Source of the DNA: Tetrahymena thermophila SB210
Taxonomy: Eukaryota; Ciliophora; Oligohymenophorea; Hymenostomatida; Tetrahymenidae
Assembly (NCBI RefSeq): GCF_000189635.1
Contig: NW_002476154.1
Location: 1 to 64,000 of the forward strand
Direction of reading: 5' to 3'
DNA length: 64,000 bases
Shown here: one piece after another, positions 16,812 through 30,638 of the stretch
Position numbering within the stretch: the stretch's first letter is position 1
How the letters are laid out: every line of letters begins with the position of its first letter
Program-made: the position numbers and the translations under genes
Notes under the pieces: generated by a model
The model's input: the letters and a program-made list of their open reading frames with translations, nothing else
What the model was told of the DNA's origin: nothing
Databases searched by the model: none

Positions 16812-18075
16812 TCAAATCAATTTCTTATCAAGTGCACTAATTACTCCTTCCCACATTTACTTTTTTTGAGAGACTATAGGAGTTTCAATCTTTTCAGCTT
16901 TAGCACATTTTAATACTGTATCATCTCTATAAGGTAATTCTAATTATTAATCAGAATCAAACTTTAAACATTCAGATTCATTTTGTAGCTTAACATCATC
17001 AATGGCACAAATATATTCCTCTTTATAAGTACAGCCTATATCATCATAACAATCTTCTCTGCAATCATATTAATCATAATTGGAAGGTAAATCTAATTCT
17101 ATAGTTTCAGCATAATTTTATTCAAAGCATTTTTAAAATACTTCCTCCATTTTATTTACTTCATTGACTGCTTTTATTAAATGATAATCTACTTTATATT
17201 ATTTTAGTAAGTTATTGATATCTTCCTTTTTAGTTCCACAAGGACAGCCATTTTATTGCCAAGAAGGGTCTGAACTAAGCCCTCCATACTCTGATCCGTG
17301 AGGAGGGGCATCACAAATGTGGAATAAAAACCTTAAAAGTAGTAAATTAAATATTTTTGTTTTTAATTTTAAAGAGAAATTTAATTACCTTTTACTAAAA
17401 GTCAATCCATCTTCACTTAATCTCCATGAAGAATTCTTTAGACCCTCTCTCAGACCATCCATAACAGCTTCTGGCCCATCTCCACCACCTTATGCGCTAA
17501 GTTTAGATAGGACTTGAACTAAATTTTTAGATGTAGTTAAATCCGTAAATTCTGTAACATATGAACTTTCTTGTGGAGGATGATCCTATCATTAATTATT
17601 TTATGTTAAGATTTTTTAAATTTTTTAATTTTTGTAAAGTAGAAATAAATTTAATTAGTTTTTGATTTTTTATTTAATTAATTAATATTAGCTCATAACA
17701 GCCTTGTTTAGATTAAAAGCTCTAAATCTTAAGATATTAAATTAATTATATCTAAAATAAAATATTTTACAAAAAAAATACATTCATATATTAATTAAAA
17801 TTTATAATTACTCTGTAGGCACATAGACCAAATTTGATATTGAATTCCATTTTATTAAATTTTTCAACAATTTTTTTGATTGTATCAATAGCTGGCTAAA
17901 AATAACTTCCCATAGATCCTGTTGTATCTAAAACAAATAATATATCTACGTTATTATGATAATCTTCTCTATCACTATCAGCTAAGTCAAAATCATCAAA
18001 ATGAAGATTTTTTTACTCTTCACCCTTATTTTATTTTGATTTCTCAAGCGATTTTCTTCTTAGACAAATATCCAT
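16812..18075 (-). CDS. von Willebrand factor A (VWA) domain protein
   Basis: 326 aa in three exons (17812-18075, 17389-17585, 16812-17331) whose summed length is an exact multiple of three. After a charged N-terminus, the VWA beta strand VDILFVLDTTGSMGSYF (from about residue 43) carries the metal-ion-dependent adhesion motif D-x-T-x-S (D50, T52, S54). Exon 2 holds GGGDGPEAVMDGL, and exon 3 starts FLFHICDAPPHGSEYGG; both are hallmark segments of the VWA subgroup seen in eukaryotic alpha-kinase-associated and related proteins. A C-terminal tail has repeated Cys (DCREDCYDDIGC) and ends in SALDKKLI before TGA. No kinase domain or membrane segment is present, so it is probably a cytosolic binding protein. 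It lies between two copies of the giant gene family on the same strand. Its specific role is unknown. Confidence 0.92.
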
Positions 18076-18684
18076 AATGAGAGTATTTTAAATAAATGAA
18101 TCTATTTAAATGTAATAAATTATACTTATTTTTTGTTTTGGTTTACGAAAGTTATATTTTAATAAATTCAAAATATTGGTAGAGACGCCAATATATTTTT
18201 TATAATTTAACAAAGAGACACTTTAATCGTCTATTTTAACATTAATCTGATAAAATAGATTATTTTTAAATATCAAACATAAAAAATTAGTTAGAGTCTA
18301 GTTAATTAAGTAAAAAGAGATGATTATTATTACTATTCAAGCTACTTTTTGCAAAAAATTGATTTTTTAAAATAAGACCTTTCTATATTGGCACGTGAGT
18401 GAGTAAAATAAACATCAAACTTTGACAAAAATAGTAAACTTATAAAATGGTGACTACATTTTTGTTTGTTTATCTTTTACTTTTAGAAGAGTTGCTATTG
18501 ATCAATATGTAGAAATATTTTTATATGATTTAAATATAAAATTAAATAAAAATGATTATTCTATAAATTTTAAAATTAATTAATTATTTTAATGTGAGTT
18601 AAAACTAGAGATAAGTTTCAAAAATTTAAAAAATACTTTTAACTATATTTTTTAATGTTACAAAATACTTAAAAGAACATAGAA
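18076..18684. other. AT-rich spacer between giant gene 2 and VWA gene
   Basis: About 600 bp of low-complexity AT sequence downstream of giant gene 2 and upstream of the VWA start. It should contain the VWA promoter and the 3' UTR of gene 2. No reading frame with protein-like composition was seen. Confidence 0.5.
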
Positions 18685-21600
18685 TCATTAATATGTAAAT
18701 TTTTCATTCATATCAAATAATTTAAAACTTTTAGTTAAGGATTATTAGACTGAAGGTCTTGTCTAAAAAGAATATTATTCAACTTTTTTTGGATCTAATT
18801 ATTCTGTTTAGTCATCTCCTTGGCTCTCACCTTCATTTACATAATCGAAAATAGTCTATTCTTTTGGATATTAATTATAATTATATAATTGAAAGCTGTG
18901 TTTCTTTTTTGGATTCTCTATTAATTATTTAGGGCTAGAAGACTATGAATAAGTGTTAGTATTTATGTTGCTATTTTAAAAAACTAAGAAAATTTTATAA
19001 AAATGTGATAAATATTTTAATTAATTTTACGAAGTCGCGATAATTGATTCTAACTTAATTTATTAGCATCAACACATTTGTCCTTTATATTATCTATGTT
19101 TTGATTTGCCTTTTTTTAGATTATATGGTATAAATTTGATCTTATAAATTTCCATCTAAGGTATGCTTTAAGACTCACTTTTCTAAAATTAATTATTTTT
19201 AATGCAATTGTGATTGGTAGAATTTTGAAAATAACTTTTTTCAATATTCTACCGATAATAGATTACTAGTTACTAGCTTTATATATTAATATTATGCTTA
19301 TTAATGAAATAAAAAATATATAATCTATTGCTAAAATAAATAATTCGATAGTGAATTGGGTTGAGTTCAAATCCTATGTAAGAATTTTTAAAAGCATTTT
19401 CAAAATTATAAAAGTATAAGCTATAGTTTCGCTCTTAGTAATTTATTTAGAGACAAAAGGTTAGAAATAGAAAACAGCTTTTATATAGGTTCCAATAATA
19501 ACTATAACTAAAACTTAAGAAAAATTGAAAAATGAACCAGACATAAAGATATGCAGATAGACTAAAGCCACTTTTAAGTACATTCTTACAAATTCCCAAA
19601 AGTAGTATTTGCTCTTCAATTCACCATAAAAGTAACCTAGACTATATTTTGTCTTGCATTAATCTAATTTATTTCTTTTTTTAAAGAGCTAATATAAAAA
19701 TGCCAATGGCATTATAGACCATCCAAATAAAATTATTAATGAATATGGTAAAATGAAAGCTTATATGCTCTATTTTTCGCATAACTAAGTTAAATCATTA
19801 GGATTATATTTCTATGAACCTATTTATCTACAAGTTAGAGAGTTAGAAAAATATGATATTTGCTCTAGCTAAAAGAATATATATAATATTTAAAATAGTG
19901 TCCAGTAATGATATTTTTTTATATATTTTTGGCGTATCTATGAAATTACAAATAGTAAAAAACTCATAATTACTATAAAAACTACAGGAATTAAGCTCTA
20001 AATCAAGGCATAAACAGTTACTTTGCCTAAATTATTGAATGCATCTATACTTATGAGGCAATCTATTCCTATACTTAGTTACTTATTAGATTTGCCAATA
20101 AAATTACCAAGAAAATCAAAGCTAACTGGAATAATTTAAGGTTATTCAATTAGGAGTGATGATAACTAAAGATAGTTTACTATTATTTTAATAAAAAACC
20201 CTGAATAATCTTTAACAGAATTTTTAGAAATGGGAAATATTTTCATAGCTCTTAAATAGAAGCAAGTTTATGAGTAAGTAAATTAATTTATGAATACTCT
20301 AAGAGTAATTACGAAGTAAGCTATCAAAAATATTGCTTTCAGTATAATGAAGAAATACTAAAGAGCCTATTCTGAGCATAAATTACAAAATCCAAGCTGT
20401 ACTTGTTAAGTATATCTTCCATTATCCCAGATTTATCCAGTTATATCACATTATTCACATAGAGGACCTATATATCCTTAAACACATCCTTCCAAACTCT
20501 AAGGATTTTCAGCTTAACATGAATTAGTGTTGGTATTACATTATAAAATTTCATCTGAATTGTTACCACTTCTCCAATATCCATCTTTAAGAATTATTGT
20601 TGATCCCTAGCAAGAGTTAGCAGAGAAAGGACAAGAATTACATTAATTTTTTACCATATTTTCTTATTTAATTAATGATTGCTATTATAAGGTTTAAGGA
20701 TCGATTAGCTAATATGAACCTACTTCACACTATTTACAAATACTTATTTCTGCTGTTGATTATTGTATTATTTCGCCTAATAAGCATTCCCTAAATTAAA
20801 TTAACATTAGTATAGGTTTTTAATTTTATGATTGTGACAATACACTAGAACTTATAGAAAATATTTGTTATGTTTCTAATGTACCATATATTTATAACCC
20901 AGTGAGTTAATAGCTTCTGCTGTTAGCATCATATTAATTGTAATTTAATATCTTTTCACCTATTAATTAACTCTATTAAATGTTTGAGTTATCAATCAAA
21001 ATTTCAATAGCTTTTAATTCTAACTCTATTTCTTGTGGATATAATCCATTTGTTAGATTTTCTTTGGAAAAAGAAAGATATCTATTATAATTATCAACAA
21101 TATAAATTCTTAAAACAAGATAACCTCCACTTTAGAAGTTATTTATTTAAATAGACTTTTAGTATTGAGATTAATATTTAAGTGGTAAATCACTTTAATT
21201 ATTACTAAAATTAAAATTATAAGATGTTTACTAATCTGGTATTTTATAATTTTAAAAAATTAAATTTTATAAATAAGTAGTAGAGTCATCACCATAAATT
21301 TCTGCTTTATTGTTGAAAACATTATGTTAAAAGGGGTATCTTTATGGTATAATAAGCGTATCTGCACTTTTCTTTACTATTCTTACTCCTCCTCCTATTA
21401 AAGCAGTGTTATTTTAGACTTAACTATCAGCATCAAATATAACTTAGCAAGAACCAATATCTTCCATATATATAGCACCTCCACTACTTTTTGCTTAATT
21501 ATTTAAAAATTAAGATGAATTTATTAAAATTTATGTAAGGATTCCTTAAAAATATATTGCTCCTCCATTTTAAGCTTAATTTTAAATAAATTAGCTATTC

Positions 21601-24600
21601 GAAATCATAACTTTATTTGATAAGCTGATCATAAGACCTCCTTAATTTTAAGAATGTTTTAGGTTATTAATTTCTACAAGAGAGCTTCTAATCTAGTAAA
21701 TTGGTTAGGTATTGAGTGAATTATTATTAGAAATAATTGAATCAAGTTATAAAATATCATTCATCAGGGTTATTAGCTCGTTATTTTGAGTGTAATTACT
21801 ATAAGTTTATAAAATAGGAACTTAATTGTTATTTTAAATAACAAAATTCTATAAAAAGCTTTAATAACACCCATACAATTAGAAATAGGCTAAATTTTAA
21901 TCATTCTAAATACTTGATTAAAGTAAACGATTTTTAGATGAAATAGTATTTCCTATTACTTAAATATTTTTTAAAGTGAGATTTGAGACTAGTGAAAAGC
22001 TAAAAATTTAATTTATATTTTAATTAGACATAATTTTAACCAAATTAATAGTTATATTCTAAACATCATAAAACTCAAACAATTATTTTTATGATATTTA
22101 TGAATAAAAACTATCTTAAATTATCAATTCATTAATTAAAACATTCTGGATTTTTATAAATTTAATCAGACTACTTTGCATATTATTTTAAAAATTGCTA
22201 TTCTGTAATGATTATAGATTTATTTAATTTAGAATAACTTATTTGACATTTTGTATAACTATCTCAGTTGCGTTAATTTATTATTATTAAATTGATATAT
22301 TTTGCCAAATAATATTTTAGATATTTTAATTCAGAGAAAATTAATTTGTTTGATTACTGTTTTAAAAAACTAAGCTATAGTTACTTAGATAAAAAGTTTA
22401 TTATTATATGTTTTAGAAAGTATCTTATGCTAAATTTAAGCTATTTGATGTTTAATTTTAGGGTGATGTAATTATTTAAGTATTTTAAAGAGATTATTAT
22501 TACATAAATGTATTTATCATATCATATTAGTCTCCTGATATTTATAAATAAATTAAATTATTCCAATTAGGTTAATTAGTTAATATTCTTCCATTAAAAC
22601 TAAATGCCTCAGATTACTTAGGAATAATAGATTATATTTATTAAATTGCAGTTAAAAAATTCTAACTATTTACTATACTTGCGCACTCTGTTACAGAATT
22701 ATCATCGTAAATTCCTAAACTTATATTTGTTTCGTATAATTTTGTTTAATCAAGTATGTAAATTTTTAAGAACTTTGTTACCTAATTGTAGATATATCCT
22801 AAAAATCTAGGATATACAGATTGCTATTGAGAAATTAACAAGTTCTTTTTTTCTTGAATTAAAAATAACTCAAATCTATTTTATAAAAGTATGATGATCT
22901 AATTGTCATTTATTACTTAGTAGTTGAGAATAGAATCATAAAAATTATTTCTTTTAATTATTGTATAAAGTTAAATATTTTTAGCCCTTGAATACACATT
23001 TATTTGATAAAAGCATGATGTTAAAATCCACAAATTTGTTTGTTTTATATAATTTCCTTAATCGTTAGGAAGCATCAAGAAATTTTCTTGTAAGTTAGAC
23101 ATGAAATTCCAAGTGTAGATCTTCTTCTAACCACTAAAATAGAAAATGTACCTTGAGTAAATTTTATCATAAATAAAATCTTACAGATTTACTTAATTGT
23201 CTTCATTAACCAGACTGATTAGATCAATTTTTTTTATTAGCTAGTTATTATTAATGTCTATTAAAATTGCTTGACCTCCATTTGTAACAACTATAGCCTA
23301 CTGTTATGATTAATTATCATCATCTATTAATATCTTGATTACAGATATGTTTATTGCTTATGTATCTGATACAGTGTAATATTTTGAATTTTAGTTATTT
23401 AAATTATACTAAAGTAATTGTCCATTACTAAATCCAACTAGCAAAATATCTTTATACTTATTAGATTCAAAGCTAGTCACAAAAATATGAGTATCTAATT
23501 AAATAATATTTATTATACTGGCCTATTAAATATTACAATGTATTATCCTTTTGTCATATGTGAGATATACATTACTCATTAAAAAGAGATAGAATTAAAT
23601 CTAGTTCAGCATTTATGTATTAGGTATTAAATTATTATTTGATGAAAATTAATATTTTTATGTAAAGCTAAGATGATTTGAAAATGCGTAAACTAAGACA
23701 TCCAAAGAAGGATCATAAACAACATCTATTGGTTATTAGTTTAAAGTAATTTCATATTACAAAGTAAGATTTTTATATTTGAAAATGTTGTTGTCATTGT
23801 TTACTACTATAAATTAAGTTTCATACTAGCTAATTGGAATAGGTATAAATAATTTCGAAGGTTCTTTTAACCCAAATTCATATTTAACTCCAGTTTTACT
23901 ATAATTTATTTGATATATTGCGGTTTTGCTATATATAAAAATATTATTATAATCACTATTAAAAGTAAAACCAAGAAGTGATTCATTCCTATCGTAAACT
24001 TCTGTCAATTTGTAATTATTTAGGAGAGCATATTCATTATAAAGTAAATAAATATAAAAATTTCCTGTGTCATCTAAGTAAAGAACTAAGCTTTAGTCTG
24101 AATCATAGTCCATATCTATAACAACTCCTACTTTATTCCAAGAAAATGGCCCTGTAATTTTACCAACTAAATCACCAGCAGGTATACTATATATGTAAAC
24201 TTATGCAAAAAGAGAATTATTACAATAGAACATTATTTGTGAGAGATTTTCCATGTAAATATATTTCAAAATACTCAATCCAGAAGGTGCTTAAATTTAG
24301 CTTTAAAGCTAAAAAGTCTTTCTATCTATAAAAACCATATCTATTTTTTATTTTTATATATTTCATAAATATTAAATAAATATTTTAATTATAATTTTGT
24401 AGAATAAATTTAACTATTATCTGTTAATAATAAAAAAAAAATATTTACATTAGTAAGAGGAGAAAATAACATAATTAGTTTATACTTCAAAAGTATTAAG
24501 AGTGTTAGCATTCAAAGAAATAGTTTAACTAAAAACACCTAGCAGATTATAAACATAGACTTAAGTATCGTAGAGATAAATATTTTATTGAGCTTCATCT

Positions 24601-27600
24601 ATACCTATTTTAAATTAATTTTAGAACCCATTAACTTGAACAGTTTGTATTGTGTTCTTTTTTTTATCAATAATTGAGTACTAAGAAGGAGAGTTACTAC
24701 AAATAATTGTATTTTAAGTGCTTTGACATACTATAAAGTTAAGGTTTTAAGATTCGCTTGAAATATTTAACAAAAATTTAAGATTAGTATCTAATTTTAC
24801 TAAACTAGACCCATAAATGAAGAAATGATTATTTACATCATCAAATATCCATCCATTAATTTGCGAAATTCCCTTAAAATAATATTTCTAATTAATATCT
24901 TCGTATGTGGATAGAAGAATTTAATTGCTGTTCCAACAAATTATACTATTTAAGATTGGTATTTCTGAGATTTATGAGAATGGGGGATCACTAGATAATT
25001 AAGGAGAAAGTAATTCAACAAACTAGTTATTAAATAAATTAAATGAAGATATCTAATAGCTAGTCCTGACAAAATACATATACAAATTTGTACTTTATAA
25101 AACTTATTATATTTGGTCATTACTATGAATACCAGAAAGCACATTCGATGTACTTAAAATATCATATCTTTTTAGCTAATACTTTAATGCTCCTGACAAA
25201 CCTTACTAAGTTCCAGCATAATCCAAATAATTATTACTTGCACCAATCTGTAATTTAGTTTATGTTGTTTAGGTTGCTCCAAAAATATAATCATGCCCAC
25301 ATGTATATGTAATATTTCTATCAAAATCCATTTGATATTCTTCATGCAAAGTAAAGAAATTTAATTGCATTATATGTTTAACATGGTAATATACTTTTCC
25401 TGCTTAATTAACATTTTTTATAGGATCATCAATAAAAGGGGAATATTAAAATGTGTAGTCGTTAGCAAAAGAAACTGGAGAGGTCTTTGTTATCCCGTGT
25501 ATTCTCACAACAGGATTTGCAGATTTTGAATATCCTACTAAAAAGTAAGCATTATTATCATTTACTACCCTTTTTGCTTAATTTACTGAACTTAGCTCTA
25601 TATCTGAGACTTAATGAATTAATTGAAGAGAAGAATCAAAAATACTAAAGCTAAATTAGCTGTCGTAAATTACTACTTCATCGATTGAATAATTATTATT
25701 TAGTTTATCTTAGTCAGAATTAAATAAAACAATACAATTAAAGTATGTGATACTATTTTGAAATGTTATCTTGTTTAAATATTCTGCTTATTATTATTAT
25801 TAAGATTAATCAATATTTATTTAATAAATTGAAATCTCTTATGTTGTTTGAACGTATAATTGTAGATCATTATTTAAGAAAACGCTCTAAACGTTAAAAA
25901 AAAAATTATTATCACACTAATTAAATAATTAAGAAAAATCTGGGGAAAGAATAGTTATACAGTAACTATAACTGATAGCCAGCTTATCAAAATTTAAAGA
26001 GAATGAATTAATGTTTTTTAAATTATTATTTGAATTTACCACTTATTATAAATAAGGGTCAATCAACAAGATTGAGTTATTCATCTATGCCACAACATAA
26101 TTATTGTTAAACCTCCCAACTTGTAAACATTATGCTTATTAATTTTAAATTTTATTTATCAATTTAAAATCAAATCCTGATGAAGTATCATAAAATAATA
26201 TATCACCATTCTAATGACAAGAAAGTAGCAAAGGAGGTTGATATATTAGCACTAAGGAATTTACCTAAGAACTAGGTGTAGGATAAGGCATTTAATAATT
26301 ATCAATGATTTTCGTTTCTAGCTGTGAATTGGAAATAATATTCTTTCGTATTATTTATATTTAAGAGTTCATAAGAGCTATTTCATATTATTACTAACTT
26401 TCTTGAATTTAAATTTGCTGATTTTAATACTATGTTTGCATTTTTAGTAATTACTGGGTAGCAATTAGTGGGAAATTAGTGTATTACTCCAAATTGAATG
26501 TTAGATTGGATGATAGTAGATTATAAATTTGCAATTAATTTAAATTATTCATTATAATTATTGAGTTATTGGCATTCAAAAAATTCCCCACTTCAAAATC
26601 TAAGATTGAATTATTATTGTTATCTGTGATGGTTTACTTTGAAGTTGTATTCAAATTAAAATCAAAAAGTAATTGCTAAGTTAAAATAATCAAATGAATG
26701 CTTGTTGAGATTTCCCCTAAATTAATTAATTTTCCTTTTTTGATATCTTGTTCTTTTAGTTTTATGAGGCAAGAATTAAGACTAAGATTTATTTCAAAAA
26801 TCCCATTTTTATGGATAGAAAAATATTCATCAAGAGATTAAGTATTGATTATTTAAATAGTTTCTCCTACATCTGAAGTATCGCAGATTACTTTGTCACT
26901 TAACATTATCTGTAAATTATTTGAATTTGAAAAAACAATTTATTAAACTATCATAGAGTTTTCAAGTTATTTAAAAGTAAGATTGTTGTTTATTTTAATC
27001 AAGCTATCACTCTAATCTATCGAAATTGAATTAGAGACTATAGATTTACTGTTAACAAAATCATAAATTACTATTAATTGCAATGAGTTTCCATTAACAT
27101 ATTATAACATTATGTATTGATTATTCAAAATTCTTAATTATGTTTATTGATTTATTGATAAATCAGTGCTATTGTAAATATACTATCTCTACCCTGATAT
27201 AATATCCCATAGAGCAACTTAATTTTTATTAGTTAACACAGCGACTAAACCATTTATATTTTAAACTCTTAAATCATTAGATTAAAAGTTTATATGTCTT
27301 ATTAACTGAATTTAGCTTCTATCAAATAAGGATAAATAACCATTTTATACCACGGCGTAGTATATTTCTTAGTAGATGAATATTTCTTCGGGTAAACTTG
27401 AACTGAGAAAGTTTTATTCTGTTTAAAATTCAGAAGAGCATTAAGATAAAAGTACACAGATTTTCTAAATAGGATCTCCTATATAAAGTGGATTACAGAT
27501 AGAAACACAACTTCCCTTAGAATCATCACCTAAAGATTCATCTATTTAAAGAAATAAGTTGTCTTAGCAATTAGAGTAAACGCATTTGTTGCTACTTGTA

Positions 27601-27764
27601 TCAATATTGTATCCTTAATTGCATATGCTGCACTTATAAGAACCTTGATTTTGTTAGTCAATATCACAAATCTTACACCCAACACCACAATTATTTTTAT
27701 TTTAGCAGTAAACCAAGCTAAATATTATTAAGCAAGTTAATGTTGATTTTATAAACCTAACCAT
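18685..27764 (-). CDS. Giant receptor-like membrane protein, tandem copy 2
   Basis: Paralogue of the 7114-16444 gene with the same domain order. It starts with a clear signal peptide at 27764 (MVRFIKSTLTCLIIFSLVYC) directly followed by CGVGC. The N-terminal Cys module ends at CSSEFQTEQNFL, matching CSSQFKTQQNFL in copy 1. In the propeller region, NIFIYSKTAIYQINYSK (about 23.9 kb) aligns with NIFVYSKTSIYQINYSK in copy 1. GGG-type beta-helix repeats lie around 21.3-21.6 kb, and the Cys/EGF-like block with GYIGPLCEQCD around 20.4-20.6 kb. Membrane helices run to about 19 kb, and the tail contains DPKKVEQYSFQTRPS before TGA 18685-18687. An intron is visible near 24.35-24.45 kb at the position homologous to that in copy 1. 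Ligand and partner are unknown. Not every codon was checked for stops. Confidence 0.82.
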
Positions 27765-28666
27765 TTGTCACTTTTCTTCAAAAATTTTATTTCAATTCAA
27801 TTTAATTGATTTTTTTAAATTTATTATACAATTTTTAGAGGCTAATTTTTTATGTCTACTTTTAAAATGCATTAAATGAATTACAAATTTATATCTTTTA
27901 AATAACGACGTTATAAACAAAATTATTTATTATAATATTTATTCTCAATTTGGAAAGTTGTGTTTACAATTAAAAAATATTTAAAATTTTTGATAACCAG
28001 AGTTTAAATAAGATAATAAAATAATTATTTTTCTAAATTTTAACAATTCTACAATATTTTAATTTATAAAAATTTATTAAAGAAAAATAAAAGATTAAAT
28101 TCTGATAATTAAATCAAAAAATTCATTTAAAAAATTATTGTTATTATGATTTTGTTTTATATGATCTTGAATGTTTAGATTATAATCAAATAATTAATAA
28201 ATTATTTAAATTTACCTTAGTACTAAATAAGGCTAAACTGATATTGATTTTTTCTTAAAATCAATATCGTTTGCTTAATAAAACACTATTCTGATATTAC
28301 TGATAATTGCAACTAATAATTTAATAAATCTTATTAATAGTATTTCAACAAATTAAATTGTATCATACTTGAATACAGAATTTTTATATAATAAATCTCT
28401 CTTAATTTTTTTTATTCTCATAGGAAAAACATTATCCATTATTTAATAATTTATATTTGGCATACTTTTGTTTTATATTTTGAATACAATTTTTATCTTT
28501 TGATTAAGTTTTTAATATTTAGAAAAAGGATAGAATAAAAAGTAAAGAATATCTTTATAATTTTTTATAAAAAAAGAATTAAACTCAAAATATTTTTATA
28601 TCTAAAAATATTACTGTAGCTTTAAATTATTGTCTCTTGAAATTTTATTATAAAAATCTAATAGTT
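27765..28666. other. AT-rich spacer upstream of giant gene 2
   Basis: About 900 bp with no convincing coding signal. It presumably contains the promoter of giant gene 2. A 14-nt inverted pair around 28239-28272 (CTGATATTGATTTT...AAAATCAATATCG) could form a hairpin; its meaning is unknown. Confidence 0.4.
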
Positions 28667-29059
28667 TCAAAATAAGAAATGGAAAATTGTAATTTAAAAT
28701 TTTATTTCCTTTCTTAAATTAGAGTTTTCATGGTATATTTTTTGAAGATTTTTGTAAAGTTTTACAAAATTTTATTTTATTTTTTTAAAATGATATTTTT
28801 ACTGATATGATATTATAGAAATTAGATATTTTAGCAAAATTAATTTGTGTTTGAAAATTGTAAATTAAGATAAAATACCAATAAATTCAGCCAAAGCATA
28901 AATTCCATAATATATACTGATCACTAAAAATCCGAACTCTAAAAATTTGTTTTTATTATACCCATTTATATTCTTATATATTAATATTGATTGTATAATT
29001 ATATAATACAAAAGAAAGAATTTTAGTGCTATTCTCAATGGTGAAATAAACTCTATCAA
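28667..29059 (-). CDS. Possible small membrane protein, weak
   Basis: An open frame of 130 codons in the ciliate code, from ATG at 29059 to TGA at 28667-28669. The first half has two hydrophobic stretches of helix length (ALKFFLLYYIIIQSILIY and LVISIYYGIYALAEFIGIL); the second half is Lys-rich. No family is recognised. In such AT-rich DNA with one stop codon, frames of this length occur by chance, so this is a tentative call. It abuts the broken transposase on the opposite strand. Confidence 0.22.
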
Positions 29060-29095
29060 AATTAGAGGAACTCAGAACGAAGGTATACTTATTCT

Positions 29096-30004
29096 ATGAA
29101 GATAATGAATCAAAAGGAAATAGCTAAGTATTTTTAGGATGAGTATATACCAAAATTATCAACAGTTTATGATATAATAAGCAGTTATGAATAGGATCAC
29201 GCTACATAAAAATTTAAGGGTAGTGGTAAAATTAGTAAAATAATAATTAGATACTCATAATCTCAAGTTAACTAGACTTTGAAGTAAAAAGCATTGAGAA
29301 GATGTAGAAGAAAAAAAATAATTCTTTCACTCTGTTAATGATAATAGAAGGAAGTATGAATATAATAAGAATCTATAAAAAGTATAAATATTTCTACTGA
29401 ATTTTTGATAGTTAATCGTATTTTACACTTAAAAATAGCTTATTCATTGAAAATAATTTAATTATACCTGTAATAATAGATAAACTCCTTCAAATATCAA
29501 AAATAATCCCAAAAAAATTTTAAGATAAAATTTTGGTTTGGATGTGCATTTCAGAAAGATTAATTTCCTTTCTTAACTTGTTTCCAAAAAATTAATCATT
29601 AAATAAAAAATTATCTAAGCTCATAAATTAATTAAGAAAATATTAATTTGTTTTATTGAGGAAAAACATCATTCTAACTACTGCTATATGTTTTGGCTAG
29701 ATCTCAGGATCTCAGTACATTGCATTATGCCAATAAAAAGTAAAACCTCTTAAATGAAAATAATAATACTTTATTTAAAAAAAGCGATAACCTATCAAAT
29801 GTTCCTAAAAGCAGATGTATTGAAGATTTTTGGCTTACTTAAAAAAAGGTTACTAATATTAGATAAAAAGGGAAGTAAATGACATTTCCTCATTGAAAAA
29901 AAGAATTAATTACTGCATTAAGAAAATAATATGAAATTTATAAAATGATTAGTAGAATCTACTTCCAAAAGGCTCAACAAAATCAGAAAAATCAGAATTA
30001 TTGA
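29096..30004 (+). pseudogene. Broken Tc1/mariner-type transposase
   Basis: Pieces of a transposase of the IS630/Tc1/mariner superfamily in two frames. The first frame (29096-29341) encodes a helix-turn-helix region KEIAKYFQDEYIPKLSTVYD followed by GSGKISK, the usual TVY...GSG-x-x-x-K pattern that precedes the catalytic domain. After a frame change, a catalytic-core-like strand FWFGCAFQKDQFPFLTCF is readable around 29.54 kb. Further on, ARSQDLSTLHYANK and NVPKSRCIEDFW (about 29.7-29.85 kb) match the family's DLxxxHYA and NxPxxRPIExFW blocks, including the final catalytic Glu. At least three in-frame TGA codons and one frameshift make it non-functional. No terminal inverted repeats were identified by eye. 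Mobile elements are normally removed from ciliate macronuclei, so a relic here was retained. Confidence 0.75.
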
Positions 30005-30638
30005 AGCTAAAAATAACAACTGATATTAATTATTTATTTATTTATTTATTTTTTTCTCATGTTTTTAAAACTTGTTCAGGTTTAAGAGGAAATTTGATAA
30101 TTTTGAATGAAATTGTTTATTTTTATTTTTTAATTAATTAATTAATAAATGCCAAACATACATTATACTTTTATTTTATAGATAAATAGATTATTTATAG
30201 AACATTTTAACTTATTATTTATTAAATTTAAATTTTTTTATGTTGGAATTATATAAAAAATGCAAGATTAGAGGATAATTACTTATTTACATTATATATG
30301 AATAACAACTTTCTTATTTTTAAATTTATTAATCCCTTGAAAATTTTTGCACCAATATTTTTAAAATTAGTAATATAATTTCAACTTATATTTATATAAA
30401 TATTAAAGAAATAAAATCAAATTAAAATTAAAATATCTAATAAATTTAAAAATTTTATTTTTATATCATTTTAAACTCTAAAGATTTTTAAAGTAAAAAA
30501 ATATGTATTTTGTTTTTCTAAACTAATAAAACATATTTTAATTTAGTCTAAATATTTTAAAATTAAAAAATAAACTAAATTCAAACATAAAAAAATTTAT
30601 TTCAATTTATTTTATAAAAAAACATTAAAATAATACTT
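30005..30638. other. AT-rich spacer downstream of giant gene 3
   Basis: About 630 bp of A/T-rich DNA between the transposase relic and the stop of giant gene 3, including a short TTTA run near 30.04 kb. No gene is visible. It may include the right end of the transposon relic. Confidence 0.45.

Noticed and set aside
9808-17517. Short plus-strand frames at 9808-9990, 14938-15129, 15943-16149 and 17317-17517
   Set aside because: All lie antisense to giant gene 1 or the VWA gene and show no independent coding signal.
19350-19385. tRNA-like T-arm GAGTTCAAATCC
   Set aside because: No matching acceptor, D or anticodon arms nearby; it lies in the coding region of giant gene 2.
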